Assembly: GCA_023383815.1 (NCBI GenBank)
Contig: JAHDYG010000001.1
Span: 327,854 to 391,853 of the forward strand
Length of the DNA stretch: 64,000 nucleotides
Source of the DNA: Rhodocyclaceae bacterium
GTDB lineage: Bacteria; Pseudomonadota; Gammaproteobacteria; Burkholderiales; Rhodocyclaceae
Reading direction: 5' to 3'
The first letter of the stretch is position 1. Each line of letters begins with the position of its first letter. Position numbers and translations under genes: made by a program. The notes beneath the pieces were generated by a model. The model did not search any database. It saw nothing but the letters and a program-made list of their open reading frames with translations, and had not been told where the DNA came from. Positions 36,547 to 45,822 of this stretch are shown piece by piece.

Positions 36547-37506
36547 ATGCGAGTTCATGCCTGGTACCGAGCACTGCTCCTCGCCGGACTTTTACTGGCG
36601 GTCGCACTCGCGCTGATCAGCGTTCATCTTCGGCTGGTGAACTCGGGGCTGGGCTGCACGGACTGGCCGGATTGCTATGGCAATCTGGCCCGTTCGGCAG
36701 AGTTTGGTACAGCGGGTCCGTTCAAGGAACTGGCGGTGCGTGCCCACCGGGTCCTTGCGAGCGTGCTCGGCCTGCTCGTACTTGCGGTCTTGGCTCTGTC
36801 GCTGTGGCTGCGGGTCTTACGCGTGCCCGCGGGACTTCTGTTCGGCGTGATGCTGATCCTCGCGGCACTGGGGCGATGGTCTGCGGGGCTGAACCTGCCA
36901 GGTATCGTCATGGCGAACTTTGCCGGCGGGCTGTTGATGATCGCGCTGCTGTGGTTTTTGTGGCGCAGCTTCTTCACCGCTGAACCTGCGCCAGCAGCCG
37001 CGGTTCACCGGCTCGCAGGAATCGCGACCGTGATGCTGTCGATCCAGATGGGACTGGGCGGTCTGATGAGCGCGTTTTTCGCCGGGCTTGCCTGCGGCCC
37101 AGCCTTCGATTGCGCCGCTCCCTGGTCGCCAGGAATCCCGCTCGAAGTGCTTTCCGGACTGTTCCGCCCCCTTGAACTTGACGCGACCGGGCGCGTACTC
37201 ATCAGTTCGGATCTGGCCGGATTGCACATGACCCATCGAATGCTGGGGTTCGCGCTGGTCCCGGTGTTCTGCGCGCTCGCGTACCTGCTCGCCCGGAGCC
37301 GGCGCAGGGCGCTCGCGGTTACAATGCTCGCCCTGACCGTACTGTCGGGCCTGGGAGGCGTCATGACCGTTCGCCTCGCCCTGCCGCCCCTTATGGTGCT
37401 TGCGCACTATGCGATCGCTCTGGGTCTGCTCCTGACGGCGCTGAGTGCCTGGCACACGGGCTCGGCGGCTTGTGACCAGACCGGCTCGACGCGGGCGGCA
37501 CAATGA
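36547..37506 (+). CDS. CtaA/COX15-like heme A synthase, first copy
   Basis: 319 residues, about eight helices. The N-terminal SGLGCTDWPDCYG with its cysteine pair and the His residues in VRAHRVLASVLG, AVHRLAG, LHMTHRMLGF and LAHYAIALG are those of the CtaA/COX15 family, which oxidises heme O to heme A. A second cysteine pair (LACGPAFDCA) lies in the other half. The start is uncertain: ATG 36547 lacks a clear ribosome site, and the frame overlaps the lipoprotein gene if extended. Together with the different CtaA that follows, this gives two synthase types in tandem. Confidence 0.82.
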   Translation: MRVHAWYRALLLAGLLLAVALALISVHLRLVNSGLGCTDWPDCYGNLARSAEFGTAGPFKELAVRAHRVLASVLGLLVLAVLALSLWLRVLRVPAGLLFGVMLILAALGRWSAGLNLPGIVMANFAGGLLMIALLWFLWRSFFTAEPAPAAAVHRLAGIATVMLSIQMGLGGLMSAFFAGLACGPAFDCAAPWSPGIPLEVLSGLFRPLELDATGRVLISSDLAGLHMTHRMLGFALVPVFCALAYLLARSRRRALAVTMLALTVLSGLGGVMTVRLALPPLMVLAHYAIALGLLLTALSAWHTGSAACDQTGSTRAAQ

Positions 37507-37588
37507 CCACATCGGGACCGCCCCGGCCTGCCCCCGGGATCGGGAATCGCCCCTCTGAATCCACTACGAAATGGAAAGGGAGTCTGTC

Positions 37589-38653
37589 GTGGGAGTAATT
37601 GCTGTAAGGGATGCCGCGCGCGATCGCACCCAGATTGCGATCTGGCTGCTGAGCTGCTGCGCGCTGGTGCTTGGAATCGTCATCATCGGCGGGCTGACCC
37701 GCCTGACCGGCTCCGGCCTGTCGATGGTCGAATGGAAACCGATCGTCGGACTGCTGCCACCTCTCGATGAAGCGCAATGGCTCGCAACCTTTGAGCTGTA
37801 CCGCCAATCGCCGGAGTATCGCTATGTAAACATCGGGATGACCGTGGAGGGATTCAAGTCGATCTTCTGGCTCGAGTACATCCACCGGATGATCGGTCGC
37901 TTCATCGGTATCGCGTTCTTCGTGCCGTTCCTGTATTTCTGGATCCGGGGAAAGATCGAGAAAGGCCTGCTTCCAAAGCTTGTCGCGATGTTCGTGCTCG
38001 GCGGCATGCAAGGGGCGCTGGGCTGGTACATGGTCGCCAGCGGGCTGGCTGAGGACCCGCACGTGAGCCAGTACCGACTCACTGCCCATCTCGGCCTGGC
38101 GATCGTGATCTATGTCTACATGCTCTGGGTTGCGCTCGGGCTGCTGTGGCGCAGCCGCAGCGGAGATGACACCGATGGGCGCCCGCTGCTGGGCTGGGCC
38201 GTCGCGTGCACCGCTCTTGCGTTCTGCACGGTCCTGTCGGGAGGTTTCGTCGCAGGACTCAAGGCCGGTTTCGCATACAACACCTTTCCGCTGATGGGCG
38301 GGCAGTGGATTCCGGACGGGATCTTTGCACTGAAACCGGGATGGCGGAATTTCTTCGAGAACTTCATCACGGCGCAATTCACACACCGCATCCTCGCAAT
38401 CAGCCTGCTCGCCGGGATCCTGGCGCTGTGGCGGGCGCTCGGCAGACGTCGACTCGCTCCTGCAACCCGCGTCGCAACACACGCGATGCTGTTGCTCATC
38501 GTGCTCCAGGTCGCGCTCGGCATTTCGACGCTCGTCCTGCACGTACCGCTTGCACTGGCGTCCGCCCATCAGGCGGTGGCGGTGCTGGTGCTGACCTCAC
38601 TGGTGGTGGTGACCCACCGCCTCCTCCACGTTCAGGGACGCAGTTTGGCGTAG
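37589..38653 (+). CDS. ctaA: CtaA/COX15 heme A synthase, second copy (proteobacterial type)
   Basis: About 354 residues. Motifs are those of the cysteine-poor, mitochondrial-like COX15 type: IIGGLTRLTGSGLSMVEWKP, LEYIHRMIGRFIG, LTAHLGLAIVIY, FAYNTFPLMGGQWIP, TAQFTHRILA and ASAHQAVAVLV, which supply the heme His ligands. I prefer the GTG at 37589 (AAAGGGAG seven bases upstream); an ATG at 37571 is in frame. Its 3' end overlaps the convergent cytochrome c gene by 22 bases. Predicted function: heme O to heme A for the nearby oxidoreductase or for another aa3-type enzyme. Confidence 0.9.
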   Translation: MGVIAVRDAARDRTQIAIWLLSCCALVLGIVIIGGLTRLTGSGLSMVEWKPIVGLLPPLDEAQWLATFELYRQSPEYRYVNIGMTVEGFKSIFWLEYIHRMIGRFIGIAFFVPFLYFWIRGKIEKGLLPKLVAMFVLGGMQGALGWYMVASGLAEDPHVSQYRLTAHLGLAIVIYVYMLWVALGLLWRSRSGDDTDGRPLLGWAVACTALAFCTVLSGGFVAGLKAGFAYNTFPLMGGQWIPDGIFALKPGWRNFFENFITAQFTHRILAISLLAGILALWRALGRRRLAPATRVATHAMLLLIVLQVALGISTLVLHVPLALASAHQAVAVLVLTSLVVVTHRLLHVQGRSLA

Positions 38654-39201
38654 TAGGCCGCGAGTTCGTTGATCTCCTGGTTCGAGAGCGTTTTCGCAAC
38701 CGGTGACATGAGGGGATCCTCACGGATCCCGTCGCGGAACTTCCGCATCTGCTTGATGAGGTAGTCCATCTTCTGGCCTGCAAGATTCGGCCACTCGGGA
38801 TTCGCGCTGACTCCTTGTGCTCCGTGGCATTCGACACAGATGGCCGCCTTTTCCGGGCTGCCTGCCGGATGCTGCTGCGGCACAGCAGAACTCGGGCGCG
38901 CAGCGGAATAGTAGGCCGCCAGATTGCGGATGTCCTCGTCCGTGAGCGGCCGTGTCATCGGCGTCATGTAGGAATCCTTGCGAATCTCCTCTCGAAACGC
39001 TTTCAACTGCTTGATCAGGTACTGATCATTCTGCCCGCCCAGATTCGGCCAGCGTGGATTGAGACCGGTGCCATCCATCCCGTGGCAACTGGAGCAGGCA
39101 CCGCGTGCGCGCGCCTCGCCCGCCGCTGCATCGCCGGCTGCAGCAGGTGCGCCGGCGAGAAGGGCGCATAGCGTCAGCGCAGGGAACATGGGGAATTTCA
39201 T
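38632..39201 (-). CDS. Diheme cytochrome c, c4-like
   Basis: 189 residues with a signal peptide and two similar halves, each with a c-heme motif: CSSCHGMDGTGLNPRWPNLGGQ and CVECHGAQGVSANPEWPNLAGQ (C-x-x-C-H in both), plus ligand methionines in MTPMTRPL and MSPVAKTL. The repeat of WPNL-GGQ/AGQ-x2-YLIKQ is typical of cytochrome c4, an electron carrier to cbb3 and other terminal oxidases. It may donate to the CuA enzyme or to nitrite reductase; the sequence cannot tell. Convergent with and overlapping ctaA. Confidence 0.92.
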   Translation of the reverse strand: MKFPMFPALTLCALLAGAPAAAGDAAAGEARARGACSSCHGMDGTGLNPRWPNLGGQNDQYLIKQLKAFREEIRKDSYMTPMTRPLTDEDIRNLAAYYSAARPSSAVPQQHPAGSPEKAAICVECHGAQGVSANPEWPNLAGQKMDYLIKQMRKFRDGIREDPLMSPVAKTLSNQEINELAAYYAKLRP

Positions 39202-39419
39202 CGAACCACTCTCGTGTTCAGGTTGAACCAGCGAACCCGCGATCCGGACCGGTACCGCGCCCGATCAGCGCGCGCGTGAGTGTACTACAGCGGCAACTCG
39301 GAGATGGTCGGCTGCATCATTGACCCGACCCGGACACCATGATAGACAGTCGGACTGCGGCGCTCCGGTCCCCCGACCGCCGCGCCTGTCGACCCCGCAA
39401 GACAAGGAAGCGAGTCAAC

Positions 39420-39569
39420 GTGAATCTCATCGAAACCCTCGGTCCGTTCTGGATCATTGGCATTGCCGTCAATCTGGTGTTCACGGGGCTCGCCCTGTGG
39501 TGGATCTTCCGTCAGATGTACCCGCGCAAGCCGGCCCGCAGCGAGAGCAAGCCCGGAACAGGCTCCTGA
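39420..39569 (+). CDS. Small membrane protein of 49 residues
   Basis: Starts with GTG at 39420 (AAGGA about ten bases upstream): NLIETLGPFWIIGIAVNLVF... has one helix (about residues 9-31), then a basic tail YPRKPARSESK. It ends four bases before the next start codon, so the two form a unit. The ~220 bp before it, up to the cytochrome gene, show no other coding frame. Function unknown. Confidence 0.6.
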   Translation: MNLIETLGPFWIIGIAVNLVFTGLALWWIFRQMYPRKPARSESKPGTGS

Positions 39570-39573
39570 TTCG

Positions 39574-40569
39574 ATGGACATCGTCACCCATGGGCTGCTC
39601 GGCGCGATCACCGCGCAGAGCGCGAGCAAGGCCGGCCCCATTCGCTCGGCGGCGTTCGCCGGGTTCTTCGCGGCACTTCTGCCGGATGCCGACGTCCTGA
39701 TCCGCAGCGACGCTGACCCACTGCTGGTGCTGGAGTACCACCGTCATTTCACACACGCACTTGCCTTCGTGCCTATCGGGGCGCTGCTCGCATCGCTGCT
39801 GCTCTGGCCTTTCCTGCGACGGCACCTGAGCTGGCAGGCGATCTTCGGGTACGCCTTGCTCGGGTATGCGACGGCTGGCTTGCTCGATGCCTGCACGAGT
39901 TATGGCACCCGGATCTTCTGGCCCTTCAGCAGTGAGTCCTTTGCGCTCAGCATCATCGCCGTGGTCGACCCGCTGTTCAGCCTGATCCTGATCGGGGGGC
40001 TGATCGCCGCCTGGCGGCAGCGAAACCCGACGTGGGCGCGCGCCGGGCTTCTTCTTGCTGGACTCTATCTGGGACTCGGGGCGGTCCAGCACCAGCGCGC
40101 ACTCGATGCGGCCGAAGCACTTGCACGAGACCGCGGGCAGAACCCGGAGCGTGTGCAGGTCAAGCCGACCATGGGCAATCTCGTCCTGTGGCGATCGCTG
40201 GCAGTCGTCGGGAACACCGCGCACATCGATGCGGTCCGCGTCGGCTTGCGCTCGAGCCGGGTCTATCCCGGACCGCAGGCCCAGCTTGTCGATCCATCGA
40301 TCTGGGGAGACCTTCCCCCAGACTCTCTGGCGTACCGGGAACTGCACAGGTTCTACCGGTACTCCGATCGCCTGCTGATTGCACATCCCCGGGATCTTCA
40401 CTTCATCGGCGATGCCCGCTACGCGATGGTGCCAACCGAGACGGCTCCACTATGGGGCATCTCGATCGACCCCGATCATCCTGACCGGCCAATCACCTTC
40501 GAGGCCCGGCGCGAACTCACGACAGAGAAGCGCCGCCAGTTTCTTGCGATGCTGCGCGGCACCCCCTGA
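39574..40569 (+). CDS. YdjM/DUF457-type membrane-bound metal-dependent hydrolase
   Basis: 331 residues. The N-terminal half has MDIVTHGLLGAITAQ, ALLPDADVL and HRHFTHALAF, the His/Asp pattern of the DUF457 (YdjM) membrane hydrolases, in four or five helices. The C-terminal half (about 175-331) is a soluble domain with no motif I recognise. E. coli YdjM is LexA-controlled; I see no LexA box here. The substrate is unknown for the family. Confidence 0.8.
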   Translation: MDIVTHGLLGAITAQSASKAGPIRSAAFAGFFAALLPDADVLIRSDADPLLVLEYHRHFTHALAFVPIGALLASLLLWPFLRRHLSWQAIFGYALLGYATAGLLDACTSYGTRIFWPFSSESFALSIIAVVDPLFSLILIGGLIAAWRQRNPTWARAGLLLAGLYLGLGAVQHQRALDAAEALARDRGQNPERVQVKPTMGNLVLWRSLAVVGNTAHIDAVRVGLRSSRVYPGPQAQLVDPSIWGDLPPDSLAYRELHRFYRYSDRLLIAHPRDLHFIGDARYAMVPTETAPLWGISIDPDHPDRPITFEARRELTTEKRRQFLAMLRGTP

Positions 40570-40733
40570 GCGGATCAGGCCTCAGACTTTCTGAGTGCTT
40601 CCCGGTCTTCCTGACTACCTCTGCGCTCTGCGTTGCGGAAAGTACGAATCGCATTGCAACTCCCGGACCGGATAAGGTGATACGCACGCCAACGAAGAAT
40701 TGGCGACTCACACACTCAGATCCAGGAGGACAC

Positions 40734-41870
40734 ATGATCCAGCACGCCCGGCTTCTTTTTGCCGCAGCCTTCATCGCCTTCGCGCCACACAACGCCCGCG
40801 CGGCTTCGGAAATCGTGATCGGACAGGTAGCGCCCTTCAGCGGACCACTCGCCCCCACGGGCGAGCACATGCGCGCCGGCGCTCAGATCTATTTTGACCG
40901 CATCAACGCCGAAGGCGGCATTCATGGTGCAAAGCTGCGTCTGGTCACCAAGGACGACGGTTACAAGATCTCCGAAACGGTTCGCCTGACCCGTGAGCTG
41001 CTCGCCGAGCACAAACCGCTCGCACTGTTCGGACTTGTCGGGACCGGCAACGTGGCTGCGCTGCTCGAAGCACGGGTGCTCGATGAGGAAGGCATCCCGG
41101 CGGTAGGCATCCGCACCGGAGCGACCTCGCTGATCGAGCCGCCCCACCGCTGGCTTTTCATCGGACGCGCAAGCTACGCGACCGAGGTCGAGAAGATGGT
41201 GCAGCACATGAGCGCAACGGGCATCCGGCGGATCGCCGTGTTCTACCAGGACGACCCCTTCGGCGAGGATGGATTGCGCGCGGCCGAACGTGCAGCGCAG
41301 GCGCTTGGAGTGGAACTCGCTGCGAAAGCCGGCTACGAAAAGAACACGACCAAGGTCGAAAACGCAGTTGCCACCCTGCTCGCGGCCGCTCCACAGAGTA
41401 TCGTGATGATCTCGAATACAGCGGCGAGTTCAGAGTTCGTCAGGCAATACCGCGCCGGCGGTGGGGATGCGCAGTTGATGGCGCTGTCGACGACCGACGG
41501 CCCGCAGGTCGTGACCCGCATCGGCAAGGAGACCGCTCATGGTCTCGGGATTGCGCAGGTCGTGCCGGATCCGTCGAACCGGGCGATGGCCATCGTACGC
41601 GAGGTTCAGGAACTCTACCGCGCATCGTCTCCAGCCGGAATCGAGCTCAATCACACGCTCGTCCAGGGTTACATCGGTGCCGCACTGCTCGTGGAGGGCC
41701 TGCGCCGGGCCGGCCCGAACCCGACCCGCAGGGTCCTGCGCGACGCGCTCGAAAGCCTGCACGACCTCGATCTCGGAGGCATCACGGTCAACTTTTCGCC
41801 CCGGAACCATACTGGAATCGATTACGTGGATATCACGATCCTGAACCGTCACGGACGCATTCTGCGTTGA
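40734..41870 (+). CDS. Orphan branched-chain amino acid-type ABC binding protein
   Basis: 378 residues: signal peptide cut after NARA, then a type I periplasmic binding fold (SEIVIGQVAPFSGPLAPTGEHMRAG; GGIHGAKLRLVTKDDGY; IAVFYQDDPFGEDGL; GYIGAALLVEGLRRAG). This is the LivJ/AmiC-like family. The start has AGGAGG. No permease or ATPase genes are near, so it is an orphan and could serve a sensor or a distant transporter. Ligand unknown. The ~160 bp before it and ~150 bp after it are non-coding. Confidence 0.9.
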   Translation: MIQHARLLFAAAFIAFAPHNARAASEIVIGQVAPFSGPLAPTGEHMRAGAQIYFDRINAEGGIHGAKLRLVTKDDGYKISETVRLTRELLAEHKPLALFGLVGTGNVAALLEARVLDEEGIPAVGIRTGATSLIEPPHRWLFIGRASYATEVEKMVQHMSATGIRRIAVFYQDDPFGEDGLRAAERAAQALGVELAAKAGYEKNTTKVENAVATLLAAAPQSIVMISNTAASSEFVRQYRAGGGDAQLMALSTTDGPQVVTRIGKETAHGLGIAQVVPDPSNRAMAIVREVQELYRASSPAGIELNHTLVQGYIGAALLVEGLRRAGPNPTRRVLRDALESLHDLDLGGITVNFSPRNHTGIDYVDITILNRHGRILR

Positions 41871-42021
41871 GCCGGGAATCCCGGACTCGATACAGCATTT
41901 CGACCCACTCCAAGTTATCCCCCATCAAGGAGGCACTCGATTCCCGAAACTAGACTGCGACCTGACACCGGACGCCGCACCTGCATGTGCAGCCCCTCCG
42001 CCCGGAAGACGTGGTGAGTTG

Positions 42022-42798
42022 ATGAGGAATCCCGACATTCCGCCCGAAACACAGACGGACACCGACGACTCGATGGCGTTCGGAGCGGTTCCGCTCGTCA
42101 ATCCGCAGCACGACCGAATCTGCCGCCTGCTCGTTCACGTACCCTTGCTGAGCGGCCTGGGCCCCGAGGAGATCGCCCGCTTCGCCCGCGGTGTGCGCGA
42201 ACAGAAGTTCGAACGCGGCGAGGTCCTGTTTCATCGCGGCGATCCCTGTCACGGCTTCCACCTGCTGCTGTCCGGACAGATCAAACTGGCCTTCACATCG
42301 TCGGACGGCCACGAAAAGGTGATCGAGATCATTCGCCCCGGGCACAGCTTCGGCGAAGCCGTGATGTTCATGGACAAGCCGTATGTGGTGATGGCGCAGG
42401 CGCTGTCGGACTGCAAGCTGCTGCACATCTCGAAGGTCGTGGTGTTCGAGGAAATGAACCGCGACCCGGCCTTCTGCCGCATGATCATCGCGGGCCTCTC
42501 GCAGCGGCTTCATCACCTGATCGGAGACGTCGAGACCTATTCGCTGCGATCAGGTCGCGACCGCATCATCGGTTACCTGTTGCGTGAGGAAAAGATGGAC
42601 GGCGGCGACTTGCCGTCTCAGGGGCGCGTCACGATCCGGCTGCCAACGAGCAAAGGCACGATCGCCTCGCGCCTGAATCTCACGCAGGAACACTTCTCGC
42701 GCATCCTCCACGAGCTGACCGATGCCGGCCTGATCGAGGTCGAGGGGCGGACCATCCACATCCTCGACATCAACCGCCTGCGCGCCAGCCTGGGCTGA
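42022..42798 (+). CDS. dnr: DNR-type Crp/Fnr transcription regulator (second copy)
   Basis: 258 residues. Same plan as the first copy, with a ~30-residue N-terminal extension: beta roll (GEVLFHRGDPCHGFHLLLSGQIKL), the dimer helix and a winged helix with recognition helix QEHFSRILHEL that keeps E-x-x-S-R. Four cysteines exist but not in the FNR cluster arrangement. It lies directly beside the nir genes, converging on nirN, and is the natural candidate regulator of heme d1 synthesis. I use ATG 42022 (GGTGAG upstream). The two copies may split oxygen and NO responses; that is a guess. Confidence 0.87.
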   Translation: MRNPDIPPETQTDTDDSMAFGAVPLVNPQHDRICRLLVHVPLLSGLGPEEIARFARGVREQKFERGEVLFHRGDPCHGFHLLLSGQIKLAFTSSDGHEKVIEIIRPGHSFGEAVMFMDKPYVVMAQALSDCKLLHISKVVVFEEMNRDPAFCRMIIAGLSQRLHHLIGDVETYSLRSGRDRIIGYLLREEKMDGGDLPSQGRVTIRLPTSKGTIASRLNLTQEHFSRILHELTDAGLIEVEGRTIHILDINRLRASLG

Positions 42799-42875
42799 CC
42801 ACGGGTCCGGCCGGGCGCCTTGCCCGTCGCGGCCATCGCCGCCGGACAAGGGCCGCAGTGGCGCACCCGACGCGT

Positions 42876-44489
42876 TCAGTGACTCGTCCCTTCCTCGCGC
42901 GTGATCTTGTTCCAGACGTTGTACTTGCCGACCGGCTTTCTGGCCGGCAATCGCTTGACCTCTTCCAGCGTCTGCGCGTCGAACACGACGATCGCGCCTT
43001 CATACTCCCACAGGCTCGCCAGCGCATGGCGCCCATCGCGCGTGAACTCGATGTGGGCGAGTGTCTGCCCGGGCGGCGCCTTGAGTTCCTTGACGATCTC
43101 GAGGGTTTCCTTGTCGATCACCTGGAGGTGGTTCTTGAACTCGGGGCTCATCATCGAATCGACGAACGCGTACCGGCTGTTCTCGTGGCTGCGCAGGAAG
43201 AAGCCCGGCCCCCGCGTCGGGATGCGCTTGACGACGCTGAAGTCCTTCATGTCGATGACCGTAACCTCGGCTGCCTGCAGGTTCGTGCTCGCCATCACGC
43301 GCCTTCCCTGCCAATCGAACGTGATACCCGACCCCAGGTGGGGCATGCCCTCAAGAGGCAGCTCGGCGATGCGCCGCCGTGCATCGAGGCTCACGACCTG
43401 TCCGATGCCATCCCGCGAGGCGCCCATCAGCAACGAATAGTCCTGGGTGAAGAAGAAATCGTCGAGCACGACATCCAGCTTGGTTCGCCTTGGATTCAAG
43501 TAACCCGGGATGAAACTCCCCTCGCGCAGCTTGTAGTCGTGTACGAAGCCGGTCGGAATGTCTTCGGCCTTCGGGTCGAAGCTGATCTCCCAGACCTCAG
43601 GCACGTCCTTGAGCGCGGCAACGAAGGAATTGCGCGGCGTCGCCTCATAGACGGCCGAGACGCGCGAACTCCGGTTGCCCTCCTGATCGACCACGTCGAG
43701 TGATTTCAGCAGGTTCAGATCGCCATCGAGCAGCACCAGGGTATGCGGAAGGTAGTTCGCCACTGCAACATACTTGCCGTCGGGCGAAGCGGCGACGTTG
43801 CGCGTATTGATCCCGGCACGCACTTCGGCGACGACCTTCAGGTTCCACAGATCGTACTTGGTCACCCAGCCGTCACGCGAACCGAAGAACACGTAGCGTC
43901 CGCCAGCGGCAAACTTCGGCCCGCCATGCAATGCAAACCGGCTCTGAAAGCGGTGGATGCGCTCGAGCTTGTCGCCGTCGAGCACCGACACGTGGTGATC
44001 CCCGGTCTCGACGACAAGAAAGAGGTTGAGCGGATCCGCATCGAACACCGGCTTGTCGGACAGCGTCGCCGGATCGACGTGCTGGATGCGCGAAGCACGG
44101 ATGTCCGCTTCGGTCCATTTCGGTGCCGGCACGATCGGTGTGTAGATCAGATCCGCGATCGCGGCGATCTCCTCCGCCTTCAGCGTCTCACCGAAAGCCG
44201 GCATCTGTGTGGCCGCAAGCCCGTCCCGGATGGCCTGAATCGCGTCCTTCTTGCGCAGTCGCGCGAGGTTCTCTGGCAGGAGCGCCGGGCCCATTCCGCC
44301 GAGACGGTCCACGCCATGGCACTGTGCGCAGTGCTGGACGTACTTCTGGAGGGTCTCACCGGCCTGCGCGCCCCCCCCGAAGAGAGCCGCGGCAAGGCAG
44401 CCCGCAACCACTGAACGGGCCGCACCTGCGGCACTCCATTTCGCCAGGAGGCCGTGCCCCGCCCGCAACACGCGATTCATCTTGTTCAT
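42876..44489 (-). CDS. nirN: NirN, dihydro-heme d1 dehydrogenase
   Basis: A NirS paralogue that completes heme d1 synthesis in the periplasm. 537 residues: signal peptide, a cytochrome c domain with CAQCHGVDRLGGMGPALLPENL, then an eight-bladed propeller (for example DHHVSVLDGDKLERI and VFFGSRDGWVTKYDLWNLK) ending KYNVWNKITREEGTSH. The position at the end of the d1 biosynthesis operon, after nirJ, and the C-terminal sequence favour NirN over nitrite reductase NirS. A check against both families would settle it. 26 bases after nirJ. Confidence 0.85.
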   Translation of the reverse strand: MNKMNRVLRAGHGLLAKWSAAGAARSVVAGCLAAALFGGGAQAGETLQKYVQHCAQCHGVDRLGGMGPALLPENLARLRKKDAIQAIRDGLAATQMPAFGETLKAEEIAAIADLIYTPIVPAPKWTEADIRASRIQHVDPATLSDKPVFDADPLNLFLVVETGDHHVSVLDGDKLERIHRFQSRFALHGGPKFAAGGRYVFFGSRDGWVTKYDLWNLKVVAEVRAGINTRNVAASPDGKYVAVANYLPHTLVLLDGDLNLLKSLDVVDQEGNRSSRVSAVYEATPRNSFVAALKDVPEVWEISFDPKAEDIPTGFVHDYKLREGSFIPGYLNPRRTKLDVVLDDFFFTQDYSLLMGASRDGIGQVVSLDARRRIAELPLEGMPHLGSGITFDWQGRRVMASTNLQAAEVTVIDMKDFSVVKRIPTRGPGFFLRSHENSRYAFVDSMMSPEFKNHLQVIDKETLEIVKELKAPPGQTLAHIEFTRDGRHALASLWEYEGAIVVFDAQTLEEVKRLPARKPVGKYNVWNKITREEGTSH

Positions 44490-44515
44490 CCTGTCTTGTC
44501 TTTACGGAACCACTC

Positions 44516-45721
44516 TCATGCACTGCGCCGGCGCGGCTCGAACGGCGTGACCTGTACGCGCTCGGCACCCGCCCTTGCGCCGGTCACGCCGATCTCCTCG
44601 TCCGACAGGTAACAGGCCGGATCCTCCGCCCACGCGTCTCCCGTGATCTGCTGCGCCCGCACACGCGAGCTGCCATTGCAGATGAGCAGGTGGCGACAGG
44701 CTCCGCAGCGGCCGGACAACGTGCGCGGATGGGCCTTCAGGCCCGCCATGAGCGGATTCGAGACGTCGCTCCAGATCTCGGAGAACGGCCGCTCGCGAAC
44801 GTTGCCGAGCGACACGTGCCACCACATCGTATCCGGGTGCACGACACCGAGATTGTCGATATTGGCAACGTTGACCCCACTTGCATTGCCGCCCCACTGC
44901 AGCAGCTTGGCCCGGATGTGCTCGACCCTGTCCGGAAACCGCTCCCCGACCCATTGCAGCATGTACACGCCATCCGCATCGTTGTTGCCGGTCACGAACT
45001 CCTTCTCGATGCCACGGCGATGCAGGTCCAGGCAGGTCTCGAAGAGCAGGTCCATGGCCTTGCGCGTCGTCTGGTGGCGCGCATCGTCGGCGCGGTGCTT
45101 GTTGCCGCGTCCCGCATAGTTGAGGTGCGAGAAATAGAACTTGTCGATACCCTCGTCCTCGACCAGCTGCAGCAACGCCGGAAGGTCGTGCGCGTTGTCC
45201 TCGGTCATCGTGTAGCGCACCCCGACCTTGATGCCGCGCTCCTGGCACAGACGGATCCCCTTCATCGAAGCGTCGAAGGCCCCTTCCAGGCGACGGAAGC
45301 GGTCGTGCGTGGCGCCGATGCCATCGAGGCTGACACCCACGTAGTCGAATCCGATCTCATCGATCGCGCTGATGTTGGATTCATCGATCAGCGTGCCATT
45401 GCTCGAAAGACCGACGTAGAAGCCCATCGATTTCGCGCGCCGCGCAATGTCGAAGAGGTCCTTGCGCAACAACGGTTCGCCCCCCGAAAGGATCAGCACC
45501 GGCACGCGGAAGGCCTTCAGGTCGTCCATGACCCTGAACACCTCGTCGGTGGACAACTCGCCCGGAAAATCACTGTCGGCAGAGATCGAGTAACAATGCT
45601 TGCAGGTCAGATTGCAGCGCCGGATGAGGTTCCAGATCACCACAGGGCCCGGCGGATTGCGCCGCGGGCCGGCCGGCGTGGGATGGGACAGCTCGCGGAT
45701 GAAATGAGAAATGCGAAACAT
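44516..45721 (-). CDS. nirJ: NirJ radical SAM enzyme of heme d1 synthesis
   Basis: 401 residues. The radical SAM cluster motif is CNLTCKHCYSISAD (C-x3-C-x2-C), followed by VLILSGGEPLLRKD and the SPASM-like C-terminal cysteines GRCGACRHLLICNGSSR and a later C in DPACYLSDEE. NirJ removes propionate side chains from didecarboxysiroheme to form the d1 oxo groups. The start follows GGAG. It comes 101 bases after nirH and 26 before nirN. Confidence 0.95.
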   Translation of the reverse strand: MFRISHFIRELSHPTPAGPRRNPPGPVVIWNLIRRCNLTCKHCYSISADSDFPGELSTDEVFRVMDDLKAFRVPVLILSGGEPLLRKDLFDIARRAKSMGFYVGLSSNGTLIDESNISAIDEIGFDYVGVSLDGIGATHDRFRRLEGAFDASMKGIRLCQERGIKVGVRYTMTEDNAHDLPALLQLVEDEGIDKFYFSHLNYAGRGNKHRADDARHQTTRKAMDLLFETCLDLHRRGIEKEFVTGNNDADGVYMLQWVGERFPDRVEHIRAKLLQWGGNASGVNVANIDNLGVVHPDTMWWHVSLGNVRERPFSEIWSDVSNPLMAGLKAHPRTLSGRCGACRHLLICNGSSRVRAQQITGDAWAEDPACYLSDEEIGVTGARAGAERVQVTPFEPRRRSA

Positions 45722-45822
45722 GAGGATCTCCGTGTCGCGAACGATTAGAGCGCTGCGCGGGAAAGCGGTACATGACCGCCATCAAGCCCGCCCGCATGCG
45801 GGACGGTGGCAAGCTTGCGCCT

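Noticed and set aside
41915..41928. TTATCCCCCATCAA upstream of the second dnr as an FNR box
   Set aside because: Only the right half matches; the left half has two of five bases.
42876..44489. Calling this protein NirS nitrite reductase
   Set aside because: Operon position after nirJ and the C-terminal YNVWNKI...GTSH sequence fit NirN better; still needs a family comparison.
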